The notes below the pieces were generated by a model, which saw nothing but the letters and a program-made list of their open reading frames with translations, had not been told where the DNA came from and searched no databases. A stretch of DNA of 64,000 nt. Source: Saprospiraceae bacterium. Its GTDB lineage: Bacteria; Bacteroidota; Bacteroidia; Chitinophagales; Saprospiraceae. Below are positions 45,212 to 53,947 of this stretch, piece by piece; within the stretch, counting starts at the first letter, position 1; each line of letters starts with the position of its first letter. The position numbers and the translations under genes were made by a program. Location of the stretch: the NCBI GenBank assembly GCA_028279185.1, contig JANQSS010000104.1, positions 1-64,000 on the forward strand, written 5' to 3'.

Positions 45212-46613
45212 ATGCATGTATAGCGCGTCCGTCAACGTCCAAAGCGGCTTCCTTAATCGCTTCGGTAAAAGTGGGATGAGGATGACAGATTCGCGCAATG
45301 TCCTCAGCTGATCCTCGATATTCCATTATAACCGTTGCCTCCTGAATCATGTCAGCTGCTCTTGCACCTACAATATGGACACCGAGCACTTCATCAGATT
45401 CGGCATGGCTCAACACCTTGACAAATCCATCTAAGTCCATGCTTGCGCGGGCGCGCCCAAGAGCTCGATATGAAAACTTACCTTTCTTGTATTTTATACC
45501 CTTCTCTTTTAATTCAATTTCCGTTGCTCCTACACTTGCAACTTCGGGCCAAGTGTATACAACACCCGGTATAAGATTATAGTCGATATGCGGCTTCTGC
45601 CCAGTACTGAATTCGGCAACATAGATACCTTCATCTTCTGCCTTATGTGCTAGCATCGCACCTCCAATGACATCACCAATTGCGTAAACACCTGGTTCTG
45701 CGGTTTCTAGGTGATCGTTGACTTCGATGAATCCGCGATCAGAAAGTTGGACTTTTGTATTTTCTAAACCCAAGTTTTTTGTGTAAGGTTGGCGTCCAAT
45801 GCTGACAAGGCAGTAATCGGCTTCAATATTGAATGAATCACCCCCCTCCCTTGGTACAACAGAGACAGTAACACCATCTGAATTCGGTTCGACAGATTCA
45901 ACTTTATGGCTAAGGTGAAATGCAAATCCGATTTTCTTTAATATTTTTTTCATTTCACGACTCACGTCCTTATCCATTCCGGCTAATATTCTATCGAGAT
46001 ATTCTACTACAATTATTTCTGTCCCTAACCGGGCAAACACCGACCCTAATTCTAATCCAATCACTCCACCACCAACGACAACCATACGCTTTGGTACTTC
46101 GTCTATATTCAATGCTTCGGTCGAAGTGATGACGCGCTTTTTATCATAGTTAAATACAGCCGGCATCGTAGGTTTTGATCCTGTCGCAATTACGATCTTG
46201 TCCGCGACAAAGTTGGATGTAGATCCATCAGCTTTTTTTACAGTAATTTCCTTTGCAGATGAAAAAGATGCATGACCAATTAGTACATCAATTTTATTTT
46301 TTTTCATCAAATAATCGACGCCTTTTACATTAGCCTCAACAACTTCATTTTTGCGTTTAATCATTTGAGGCATATTAACCGCTAGCTTTTCTATTGTTAT
46401 TCCATGGGTTTCGAACTGATGAGCGGCTTGATGATAATGTTCAGATGAATCAAGCAATGCCTTTGATGGTATACAGCCGACATTTAGGCATGTTCCACCT
46501 AAGGTATCGTAACGTTCAACAATCGCAACTCGCTGGCCAAGCTGAGCAAATCGTATCGCACACACATATCCCCCTGGGCCGGAACCGATTACAATTACAT
46601 CATAATTTGTCAT
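45210..46613 (-). CDS. lpdA: Dihydrolipoyl dehydrogenase (E3)
   Basis: A 467-residue flavoprotein that reoxidises dihydrolipoamide in 2-oxoacid dehydrogenase and glycine-cleavage complexes. FAD-binding VIGSGPGGYVCAIR is at the N-terminus, the redox disulfide GGTCLNVGCIPSKALL uses Cys42 and Cys47, the NAD-binding GGGVIGLELGSVF lies mid-protein, and the catalytic HPHPTFTEAIKEA is near the C-terminus. Its ATG overlaps the stop of ricT by 4 bases (ATGA), so translation is coupled. Confidence 0.97.
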   Translation of the reverse strand: MTNYDVIVIGSGPGGYVCAIRFAQLGQRVAIVERYDTLGGTCLNVGCIPSKALLDSSEHYHQAAHQFETHGITIEKLAVNMPQMIKRKNEVVEANVKGVDYLMKKNKIDVLIGHASFSSAKEITVKKADGSTSNFVADKIVIATGSKPTMPAVFNYDKKRVITSTEALNIDEVPKRMVVVGGGVIGLELGSVFARLGTEIIVVEYLDRILAGMDKDVSREMKKILKKIGFAFHLSHKVESVEPNSDGVTVSVVPREGGDSFNIEADYCLVSIGRQPYTKNLGLENTKVQLSDRGFIEVNDHLETAEPGVYAIGDVIGGAMLAHKAEDEGIYVAEFSTGQKPHIDYNLIPGVVYTWPEVASVGATEIELKEKGIKYKKGKFSYRALGRARASMDLDGFVKVLSHAESDEVLGVHIVGARAADMIQEATVIMEYRGSAEDIARICHPHPTFTEAIKEAALDVDGRAIHA

Positions 46614-48028
46614 GAAGCATCCTTATCTTTTGCGTTATCGTTTTTTGAATTATTACTTTTTTTCTGCCCGGGTCGCGAATTATTTCGTGATGAACTGGAG
46701 CGACTATTTCGGCGATTCCGATTATTTCGACCAGAGCGTTTTTTTTGTTCTTCGTCCTTTGATTTGGTGGAATCGGGCTTTTCTTTTGAATTGTCGGTTG
46801 TCCGTTTGGTGGATTTTCGTTGTGCATTGTTGTCTGCGCCGCGACTCTTCACGCGATTATTTGCCCTATTTCTATTATTTCGTTTTTTCTTTTTCCGCCG
46901 TTTCTTTTCTTCTTTTAGTTCAATTACTCCGGTAACGTCAGCAAAGTCCATTTCTTGATCAATATCCAACTCTTCTTCTGTGATGAATGTCTCAGGATAT
47001 TCGCCTCGTCGATTCATATCAGCAATTTCTCGCACACGATCCTTATTAATGGAAATAACCATGTAACGTCCAAATTCTGTTTTATAGCTGTAGTGCATAA
47101 CATCTTTGAAAATGTCTGCCTTAATTAATGTAGCCTCAGCTGATATAGTTTTTAATGATTGGGCCTTCATGGGAAATGTTTTTAACGCATCCATGTAGGT
47201 ATCCAATTCATAATTAAGACAGCACTTCAAGCGACCGCACTGACCTGATAATTTAACTTGGTTGATTGCAAGATTTTGGTAACGCGCTGCAGAAGTTGGC
47301 ACTGATTTGAATTCCGAAAGCCATGTTGAGCAACAAAGTTCGCGGCCACAGGAGCCAATGCCTCCTATTCTCGCCGATTCTTGACGCGAACCGATTTGTC
47401 GCATTTCAACTTTTACATTGAACTCTCTCGCCAAAGAACGGACCAATTCACGAAAATCAATTCGACCATCGGCTGTATAATAAAATGTGGCTTTTCGCAA
47501 GTCCGCCTGATACTCCAGATCGCCCATCTTCATATCCAGTCCATGGGTTTGGACGATAGCCCTGGCACGTGTCAGGTTTTTCTTTTCGCGTTGTCTGGCT
47601 TCTTGTAACCGTTCCAAATCACGAGGACTGGCAAGGCGAATTACATCATGGATGACCTGATCTTCTTTAATGCGCTTCTTTTTCATTTGAAGTCGGACCA
47701 GTTCGCCACTTAGACTAATTTGGCCGACATCATATCCATTACCACTATCTACTGCAACGAAGTCCCCTGTCTGCCATCGATGTGGTTGCCGATTACGAAA
47801 GAACCCTTTACGAGCACCTCGCTTAAAACTGACTTCTACAACATCGTATGGTTCGCTGTCTGTAACTTGCCAGACACTAAACCAATCGTATGTATTCATT
47901 TTATTACAACCTCCATTGAGGCAGTGTCCTTTATTTCCGCATCCTGCCGGACTGCCATTTTTACTACTGCATGCTGCACATCCCATATCATCACATTTTA
48001 TATTAAAAGTTGACACTTCGTCAACCAC
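46610..48028 (-). CDS. ricT: PSP1-domain protein RicT (YaaT-like)
   Basis: A 472-residue cytoplasmic protein with the PSP1 core (about 60-330), including SLAREFNVKVEMRQIGSRQ, CGRELCCSTWL and SGQCGRLKCCLNYE. In Bacillus the homolog is part of an Fe-S-binding complex affecting RNA processing and development; here the role is inferred. The N-terminus is Cys-rich (CAACSSKNGSPAGCGNKGHC), and the C-terminal 90 residues are a Lys/Arg/Asn/Ser-rich disordered tail. It starts at GTG. It lies next to holB, as in Bacillus. Confidence 0.9.
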   Translation of the reverse strand: MVDEVSTFNIKCDDMGCAACSSKNGSPAGCGNKGHCLNGGCNKMNTYDWFSVWQVTDSEPYDVVEVSFKRGARKGFFRNRQPHRWQTGDFVAVDSGNGYDVGQISLSGELVRLQMKKKRIKEDQVIHDVIRLASPRDLERLQEARQREKKNLTRARAIVQTHGLDMKMGDLEYQADLRKATFYYTADGRIDFRELVRSLAREFNVKVEMRQIGSRQESARIGGIGSCGRELCCSTWLSEFKSVPTSAARYQNLAINQVKLSGQCGRLKCCLNYELDTYMDALKTFPMKAQSLKTISAEATLIKADIFKDVMHYSYKTEFGRYMVISINKDRVREIADMNRRGEYPETFITEEELDIDQEMDFADVTGVIELKEEKKRRKKKKRNNRNRANNRVKSRGADNNAQRKSTKRTTDNSKEKPDSTKSKDEEQKKRSGRNNRNRRNSRSSSSRNNSRPGQKKSNNSKNDNAKDKDAS

Positions 48029-48062
48029 CTGTTTACTAACGAGCGCATAACTCGCTCGAGCG

Positions 48063-48070
48063 CAAAATTA
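48063..48070 (-). promoter_or_regulatory. -7 element of ricT-lpdA
   Basis: Read on the minus strand this is TAATTTTG, matching the -7 consensus. It overlaps the holB stop codon and is 34 bases before the ricT start. Confidence 0.4.
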
Positions 48071-49162
48071 CGTTCTCGCTATCGATTTTTTCCTTTTTCG
48101 AAACATTTCTGTTATCCACAAATGCTGTGAGGCATAGAGCAATTTGAGATTAGCGTTTCGATTTACATGCACAAAGTCCTTTTGAAGCCTATCGTTCAAC
48201 GCCTCTAAATCGGTGTAAGTCAATAATCGAGCCAATTTTTCAATAGACTCATCCGCATCCATCGGTATGGACATGGCACTTTTCAACATCATACTTACAA
48301 GATACAAGCCATATCGAAAAAATTGACGTCCAAATTCTTTTCCTTCGTTGGCGAGTGAAGTACACAAAGAAAGACTTTCCGTTGGATTACCTTTAAAAGC
48401 CGAGCGCATATAATGAAGCCAATGTGGGTGAAACTTATTTTTGTCATCTCCAAAAAGATGTTGAGCTCTCCGGACATCCCCTTCAGCCAATTGAATGGTT
48501 CGAATGACTTCAGGAGTTGATGTCTTTCCAAGTACGCGTAACAAGTCATCCGTTTGTAACGGTTTCAATAGTAAAGTTTGACATCTACTTAAGATAGTTG
48601 TCAAAAGTGCCTGTCGGTTTTCTGCCATTAGAATAACATATGCCCCCTCCGGGGGCTCTTCAATGATCTTTAGTAACTTATTGCCCTCATTTCCTAAATA
48701 CTCCGCTCCCCAAATTATAAAAACACGTCTCCCGCCTTCAAAAGCCTTGAAGCTAAAGGAGCGATTGATTTCGTTGACTATACTCTTGTTTATATTTAAT
48801 GACTTGGAATCCCTTGCTATCCATTCCAACCAGTCGGTATAATCAAAGTATGTAGAATTTTTTGCCATTTCTCGGAAGGCCGACATTTTATCCGCTGTTG
48901 ATTCATCTGCCTTTGAAGTAGGGAAGAACAAATGCACATCAGGGTGCTGTAGATCCCGAATTTTGCCACAATTTGCGCAAACCTGACATGGTTTTTCATT
49001 AGAAGTCGTGCACATGATTTTTTGTGCAAGAAATAGACCTAGCGGAAAGAGTCCATAGCCGGCCTTACCGGATAACAACAAGGTGTGAGGAAATCGACCC
49101 TCGGACATGGTCTTCTCCGCATACTTGACGATGTGCTCTTGTCCATGTATAGGTTGAATCAT
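48068..49162 (-). CDS. holB: DNA polymerase III delta-prime subunit
   Basis: A 364-residue clamp-loader subunit of the AAA+ fold. It has a degenerate P-loop region (SGKAGYGLFPLG), a zinc-binding CQVCANCGKIRDLQHPDV segment, and FIIWGAEYLGNEGNKLLKIIEEPPEG (sensor/Walker-B-like) followed by a C-rich motif LSRCQTL. Delta-prime does not hydrolyse ATP, so the degenerate P-loop is expected. A -7-like TATATTCG sits 5 bases before the ATG. It neighbours ricT. Confidence 0.93.
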   Translation of the reverse strand: MIQPIHGQEHIVKYAEKTMSEGRFPHTLLLSGKAGYGLFPLGLFLAQKIMCTTSNEKPCQVCANCGKIRDLQHPDVHLFFPTSKADESTADKMSAFREMAKNSTYFDYTDWLEWIARDSKSLNINKSIVNEINRSFSFKAFEGGRRVFIIWGAEYLGNEGNKLLKIIEEPPEGAYVILMAENRQALLTTILSRCQTLLLKPLQTDDLLRVLGKTSTPEVIRTIQLAEGDVRRAQHLFGDDKNKFHPHWLHYMRSAFKGNPTESLSLCTSLANEGKEFGRQFFRYGLYLVSMMLKSAMSIPMDADESIEKLARLLTYTDLEALNDRLQKDFVHVNRNANLKLLYASQHLWITEMFRKRKKSIART

Positions 49163-49166
49163 GGCT

Positions 49167-49174
49167 CGAATATA
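49167..49174 (-). promoter_or_regulatory. Possible -7 element of holB
   Basis: TATATTCG on the minus strand lies 5 bases before the ATG, which would give a leaderless or near-leaderless transcript. Confidence 0.3.
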
Positions 49175-49223
49175 CGAATCGGGATATTCGCTGGTAAATG
49201 ATTGAAATCACTGGCGATATACA

Positions 49224-49634
49224 TTAGTCAGCTGGGTATTCCACATAATTTCGTGGTGTCTCAAATAGTCTGACACTTAAATCATATTTATCCTCCAATT
49301 TTACGCGCAATCTTTCCCATATTACGCGCACGATGTTCTCCGCTGTCGGATTCAAGGTTTTAAATTCGGGAACGTCTAGATTTAAGTTTTTGTGATCGAG
49401 ATGATCTTCGACTTCTCGTTTGATGTGTTGCTTCAATTCATCCAGATTAATGACAAAACCTGTTTGTGGGTCCACTTCACCCGTAACCTTTACCTCAATT
49501 TCATAGTTGTGTCCATGGTAGTTTGGGTTATTACAAGGTCCAAAAATTTGCTTATTTTTTTCATCGTTCCAGTACGCATTATGGAGTCGGTGTGCTGCAT
49601 TGAAATGTGCACGTCGAAAGACAGCAGTTCGCAT
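49224..49634 (-). CDS. queD: 6-carboxytetrahydropterin synthase family protein
   Basis: A 136-residue PTPS/QueD fold enzyme, starting at the ATG at 49634 (a TTG two codons earlier is an unneeded alternative). Zinc-binding His are in RAHFNAAHRLH and NYHGHNYEIEV; the Cys of GPCNNPNYHGHN matches the catalytic Cys of QueD. The enzyme converts dihydroneopterin triphosphate to 6-carboxytetrahydropterin in queuosine synthesis; a pterin-only role is possible. No other queuosine gene is adjacent. It is 61 bases upstream of holB. Confidence 0.92.
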   Translation of the reverse strand: MRTAVFRRAHFNAAHRLHNAYWNDEKNKQIFGPCNNPNYHGHNYEIEVKVTGEVDPQTGFVINLDELKQHIKREVEDHLDHKNLNLDVPEFKTLNPTAENIVRVIWERLRVKLEDKYDLSVRLFETPRNYVEYPAD

Positions 49635-49712
49635 AAACAATTTATTTAATATAAAATATAATTAATGCTGATAATTAGCACGATAAATTTTAACCATTGA
49701 CTATTGTGCATT

Positions 49713-49752
49713 AAAAAAACCCGGCAACAGAATAGCTTCTATGTGCCGGGCT
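49713..49752 (-). terminator. Terminator of the minus-strand T9SS cargo gene
   Basis: On the minus strand CCCGGCA (49750-49744) pairs with TGCCGGG (49726-49720) and is followed by seven T residues (49719-49713). Confidence 0.85.
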
Positions 49753-49789
49753 CCCTTGGTATGAACTAAACCCTATTACCGCTCTTAGC

Positions 49790-49807
49790 GCCTGTTCCTA
49801 AACAGGC
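49790..49807. repeat. Second hairpin in the 3' region of the cargo gene
   Basis: GCCTGTT-CCTA-AACAGGC is a 7-bp perfect stem with a 4-base loop between the stop at 49872 and the terminator. It may protect the transcript end. Confidence 0.5.
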
Positions 49808-49871
49808 TTATATTTTGAACCGCAAGATACTAGAATTATCCGATCTTACAATTATTCGATTGCATCAATTA

Positions 49872-50576
49872 TTATCGCTTCTTTAGCCGCAATGTATTCA
49901 ACATTCTGGTGTTATCTTCCGAGAAAACCCGCACCAAATACATACCCGTTGGCAACTCGCTAATATCGTATGGCGACTGCTGTCTTTTATCAAATGACTT
50001 GACTTTTGCTCCAATGATATTATAGACATCGATATTCCCTACGGTGATATCAGACTTCACGTTAAAATAATCTGCAGCCGGATTCGGAGCAATCTGCACA
50101 TTCGCTTCCATGTCAGGGTCCACTGATGTTGTACTCGACGTACATCGCGATAAATCTGTATAGAAAGTATACGTTCGACATTGGACCGTATTAGCTGAGT
50201 CGGCCACTTCCCAAACACACATTTCTATTATTGCCGAGTCACCAGGAAACCCATTCGTTTTAGCATGCACATCGAATGTGGCTAATTCGTCAACGTCAAG
50301 ATTATAAAATCGTTCTCCAATTGCTTCCGTATAACAAGCCACATTGTCGCATATTACGCTTCCCCATCCATCTGGGAGATAGACCTCGGTACGCTTCCAA
50401 TAAAGATTGTTAGTCGTAAAATGTAGATTCTGAACAAAGCCGTAGTTGATCGGCTCTTCAGTCATGGTGGGGTCAAAACATTTCCTGAAGTCGTCCACCT
50501 CAAACTCAAAAGACTGCGCATTAGCGGTCATTCCGAGCGTAAGAATAAAACAAAAAATGAGTAGAATTTTTTCCAT
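49872..50576 (-). CDS. Secreted protein with T9SS type A sorting domain
   Basis: A 234-residue exported protein from the ATG at 50576. The signal peptide ends TANAQ (about residue 20). The mature domain (about 20-150) is beta-rich with two Cys pairs and no family I recognise. The C-terminus from about 165 is a T9SS type A CTD: IAPNPAADYFNV, VDVYNIIGAKVKS-like text, LPTGMYLVRVFSE and a terminal NTLRLKKR. It should be exported by SprA and released or anchored after CTD cleavage. It is divergent from another CTD protein. Confidence 0.85.
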   Translation of the reverse strand: MEKILLIFCFILTLGMTANAQSFEFEVDDFRKCFDPTMTEEPINYGFVQNLHFTTNNLYWKRTEVYLPDGWGSVICDNVACYTEAIGERFYNLDVDELATFDVHAKTNGFPGDSAIIEMCVWEVADSANTVQCRTYTFYTDLSRCTSSTTSVDPDMEANVQIAPNPAADYFNVKSDITVGNIDVYNIIGAKVKSFDKRQQSPYDISELPTGMYLVRVFSEDNTRMLNTLRLKKR

Positions 50577-50613
50577 GGTCAAATCTTATCATATGAATGT
50601 CCGGTAAATATAG

Positions 50614-50646
50614 CGCTAAAAACGTTAAGGCCCTAAGGGCTTAGCG
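50614..50646. repeat. Nested inverted repeat between two divergent T9SS cargo genes
   Basis: CGCTAA (50614-50619) pairs with TTAGCG (50641-50646), and within it GCCC-TAA-GGGC is a smaller hairpin. It lies in the 157-bp divergent promoter region and could be a shared operator. Confidence 0.45.
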
Positions 50647-50666
50647 AATTCTTAACAAAATTGTTA

Positions 50667-50674
50667 TAGATTTA
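50667..50674 (+). promoter_or_regulatory. Possible -7 element of the secreted thioredoxin-like gene
   Basis: TAGATTTA resembles the -7 consensus, 59 bases before the ATG at 50734. No clear -33 is seen. Confidence 0.3.
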
Positions 50675-50733
50675 CAGCCTTAATACCAAAATTACAAGGT
50701 TTCTTTTCCATTCAATTTTAAACAACTACAATT

Positions 50734-52452
50734 ATGAAGCTTTTTTACTCCTTTATTTTGGCGGTTTTGCTGGTTCCATTTGGAGCCAATGCGCAGATTG
50801 CCGACTACTCGGTTTCCGGTGATTGGACGTCAACGGATCTCAATGGTGCTGAACATAATCTTTACAGCTATACCGACAGTGGGTATGCCGTTGTTATGGA
50901 TTTAAGTGCAACTTGGTGTAGCCCATGTTGGACACTCCATCAAAATGGTTTACTGCAAGATTTGCACGACACTTATGGTGCTGATGGTATGAATACCATG
51001 CGGATATTCTACATTGAATCCGAGGACGAGAATACGACCGATCAATTACATGGTATTGGTACATCTGGTGGTGGTTCCAATCGAGCTACTGATACACAAG
51101 GCGACTGGGTGTCAGACCACACATATCCATTTATCGATGACGCATCCATTGCAAACCCAATTTATGGATTGACAGCATATCCGACGCTTACAATGGTTGG
51201 AGCAGATCGATTAACAAAATCTTGGGTAGGCTCACCTGGTCCTTCAGCTCAAGAAATAGTGGATTTTGCAGCTGAGGCTAAACCAATTGTTGAAGGAACG
51301 GATGTTCGAACTATTCTATACAACGGAGCAGAATTGTCTTTATGCGGCATGTTCGCGCCTTCAGTTTTAATTCAAAATCATGGAACGGACACATTGACTT
51401 CTTTAGATTTCGATGTGATTGCAGACGGAAGTGTTGTTGCCTCAACAACATGGACAGGAGTATTACTTCCTTATCAAACCGAGACCATCGAATTTGATGA
51501 AATTGATGGTTCACAGTATACGGACATTTCTGTAGCGAGCACAACGACTGACCTTGATCCGGATAATGATGAAGTGGCGTTGGAAGGATTGACCATATTA
51601 GGTCCAAACACTACAAATAACATTTTCGATCTTGAAAATACTGACCCTGCACCAGGAATCGTCGATCTACCTGACAATATGCAGAATGATCCAGCTTCTG
51701 ATTGGGCTACATTATCCGTTTCAAAAGAAGATTTTAATAATGTAACCCAATCTGTTGGTGGATTTGAGCAATCTGAGTTTTCAATGTTCTTCAATTTTTG
51801 GAGCAACACGTCTGGTGCATCATTAGTCTACTTAGACAAAATTGATATGACTACAATTCCCGGAAATCCATATTTGTTTTTTAACCATGCACATTCACAA
51901 TACCAAACAGAGGAAGACCGATTTATTGTCCAGGTGTCTGATAACTGTGGTGCCACATGGGTAAATGTATGGGATCGCCGTGGAAGTGAGCTTTCAACAG
52001 CTGGTGCTTCTACATCTTTCTTCGTTCCTGTTGCTGATGATTGGCAAAGTAATATGGTCGACCTTTCCGACTATGCTACAGAAACAGAACTTGTGATAAG
52101 ACTTGTTGGTGTTTCAGCTTATGGAAACTGTTTGTACGTAGATGATATTAAGGTTGAGGAATTAAGTGCTGTTGATAATATTCCAAGTATTGAATCAGCT
52201 AAATTATTCCCTAATCCTGCCGTTGACATGGTTACATTGGAGTTGGATCTTACCAGCAGTGAAGATGTGACAATCTCAATCGTTGATCAACTTGGACGAG
52301 TAAACAAAAATATTTTTGCAGGCGAGGTATTGGCAGGCAATAATAAAATTGAAATGGACGTGAGCCAACTAGCTGCGGGCTTGTACAACGTTGTGGTTCG
52401 GCACAACAATGCAAATACGTTGAATACAATTAAACTTCATATTGAAGAATAA
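50734..52452 (+). CDS. Secreted thioredoxin-like protein with T9SS type A sorting domain
   Basis: A 572-residue exported protein. Signal peptide 1-20 ends GANA-Q. A thioredoxin-like domain (about 22-190) carries the CxxC motif ATWCSPCWTLHQ (Cys62, Cys65). The middle (190-480) is beta-rich, including a jelly-roll-like domain with FFVPVADDWQSNMVDLSDY. The C-terminal about 80 residues are a T9SS type A CTD (LFPNPAVDMVTLELDL, GLYNVVVRHNN, NTIKLHIEE). A redox-active domain delivered to the surface is unusual. A terminator follows. Confidence 0.9.
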   Translation: MKLFYSFILAVLLVPFGANAQIADYSVSGDWTSTDLNGAEHNLYSYTDSGYAVVMDLSATWCSPCWTLHQNGLLQDLHDTYGADGMNTMRIFYIESEDENTTDQLHGIGTSGGGSNRATDTQGDWVSDHTYPFIDDASIANPIYGLTAYPTLTMVGADRLTKSWVGSPGPSAQEIVDFAAEAKPIVEGTDVRTILYNGAELSLCGMFAPSVLIQNHGTDTLTSLDFDVIADGSVVASTTWTGVLLPYQTETIEFDEIDGSQYTDISVASTTTDLDPDNDEVALEGLTILGPNTTNNIFDLENTDPAPGIVDLPDNMQNDPASDWATLSVSKEDFNNVTQSVGGFEQSEFSMFFNFWSNTSGASLVYLDKIDMTTIPGNPYLFFNHAHSQYQTEEDRFIVQVSDNCGATWVNVWDRRGSELSTAGASTSFFVPVADDWQSNMVDLSDYATETELVIRLVGVSAYGNCLYVDDIKVEELSAVDNIPSIESAKLFPNPAVDMVTLELDLTSSEDVTISIVDQLGRVNKNIFAGEVLAGNNKIEMDVSQLAAGLYNVVVRHNNANTLNTIKLHIEE

Positions 52453-52472
52453 TCGAATAAAAATGTAGGCAG

Positions 52473-52509
52473 AAGCCGGAAGGAATTCAATATTCTTTCC
52501 GGCTTTTTT
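52473..52509 (+). terminator. Terminator of the secreted thioredoxin-like gene
   Basis: A 14-bp near-perfect stem (arms 52473-52486 and 52492-52505, containing AGCCGGAA and TTCCGGCT) with a 5-base loop is followed by six T residues. Confidence 0.9.
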
Positions 52510-52608
52510 GTTTCCATAATTCATCGTATCTTAAAGAGGAATTCAATTTTGTCGGCATAGAATTCTTGCCTCAGCAAACCATTATGAATAAACTGTGTTA
52601 CGGTCTAC

Positions 52609-53907
52609 ATGCATATCGTAATCATCGGGAATGGAATAAGCGGAATCACAGCAGCTCGATTTATCCGCAAAATGAGTGACTACCGTATTACAGTTATCTC
52701 CTCAGAAACAACGTACTTTTTTAGCCGTACAGCCTTGATGTACATCTATATGGGGCATATGAAGTACGAGCACACAAAGCCTTATGAAGATTGGTTTTGG
52801 AAAAAAAATCGAATCGATTTAATTAAAGGGCGTGTAAATTCAATTAATTTTTCTAAAAAACAATTAACCATAGACGATGCAAAACTCGTCACATATGATA
52901 AGTTGATAATTGCAACAGGATCAAAGTCAAATAAATTTGGCTGGCCAGGACAGGATCTCGATGGAGTACAAGGATTGTACAGTTTTCAGGACTTGCAAAC
53001 ACTTGAAAAAAATGCCCCAAACAAAAATATTTGTAAACATGCTGTAATTGTAGGCGGAGGATTAATAGGGATCGAACTAGCCGAAATGCTGCACACACGT
53101 AATATTCCCGTGACTTTTCTTGTGCGCGAGTCGAGTTTTTGGAATGGTGTCTTGCCCGAGGGAGAGAGTGCTATGATTAATCGACACATCTTAAATCACC
53201 ATATTGATTTACGGCTGAACAGTAATTTGCAAGAAATAAAATCCAAAGACAACCAACGAGCAAGTTCGATCATAATTAAAGAAACACAAGAAGAAATTAC
53301 TTGCGATCTTGTTGGGCTGACGGCAGGTGTTTCGCCGAATGTGGATTTTTTAAAAAATAGTGATTTGGAACTAGGGCGAGGCGTGTTGGTAAATCGTCGA
53401 CTCGAGACTAATATAAGGGATGTTTATGCCATTGGAGATTGTGCTGAGCAGCGTGTCAGTGTGGACCAAAGGCGGCCAATTGAGGCCGTTTGGTATACAG
53501 GCAAAATAATGGGTGAGACGGTAGCGTACACGATTTGCGGACAGCCAAGGGACTACGCACCAGGGCATTGGTTTAATAGTGCCAAGTTTTTTGATATTGA
53601 GTATCAAACGTATGGCTGGGTATTTGCAAAGCCTCGAGAAGGAGAAAAACATTTTCATTGGCGGCATGATGACGATACAAAGTGTATAACAATTTGCACG
53701 GAGGAAGCAACAGGAAAATTTCTTGGAATTAACGCGTTTGGAATTCGCATGCGTCATGACATATTCGATACTTGGCTGGATGAAGAAAAAACAACTGATT
53801 TTGTTGTTGCTAATTTGAGTCGGGCAAATTTCGACCCTGAATTTTATCGCACATTTGAACGGGATATATCTACTGCCTATCAACGTGAATTTTCGACCAC
53901 TGCTTAA
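52609..53907 (+). CDS. FAD/NAD(P)-dependent oxidoreductase
   Basis: A 432-residue flavoprotein of the pyridine nucleotide-disulfide reductase-like class. The FAD motif IVIIGNGISGITAARFI is at the N-terminus, ATGSKSNKFG follows, the NAD-binding motif is VIVGGGLIGIELAEM, and VYAIGDCAEQR completes the FAD site. No redox CxxC is visible, as in nitrite reductase- and rubredoxin reductase-type relatives. The C-terminal region (about 320-432) is family-specific. It is 40 bases before the membrane Fe-S gene, so they likely form an electron-transfer pair. Confidence 0.88.
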   Translation: MHIVIIGNGISGITAARFIRKMSDYRITVISSETTYFFSRTALMYIYMGHMKYEHTKPYEDWFWKKNRIDLIKGRVNSINFSKKQLTIDDAKLVTYDKLIIATGSKSNKFGWPGQDLDGVQGLYSFQDLQTLEKNAPNKNICKHAVIVGGGLIGIELAEMLHTRNIPVTFLVRESSFWNGVLPEGESAMINRHILNHHIDLRLNSNLQEIKSKDNQRASSIIIKETQEEITCDLVGLTAGVSPNVDFLKNSDLELGRGVLVNRRLETNIRDVYAIGDCAEQRVSVDQRRPIEAVWYTGKIMGETVAYTICGQPRDYAPGHWFNSAKFFDIEYQTYGWVFAKPREGEKHFHWRHDDDTKCITICTEEATGKFLGINAFGIRMRHDIFDTWLDEEKTTDFVVANLSRANFDPEFYRTFERDISTAYQREFSTTA

Positions 53908-53947
53908 TTAGTGAAGTGGAGTAATATTAAACTAACTCAATTGTAAT

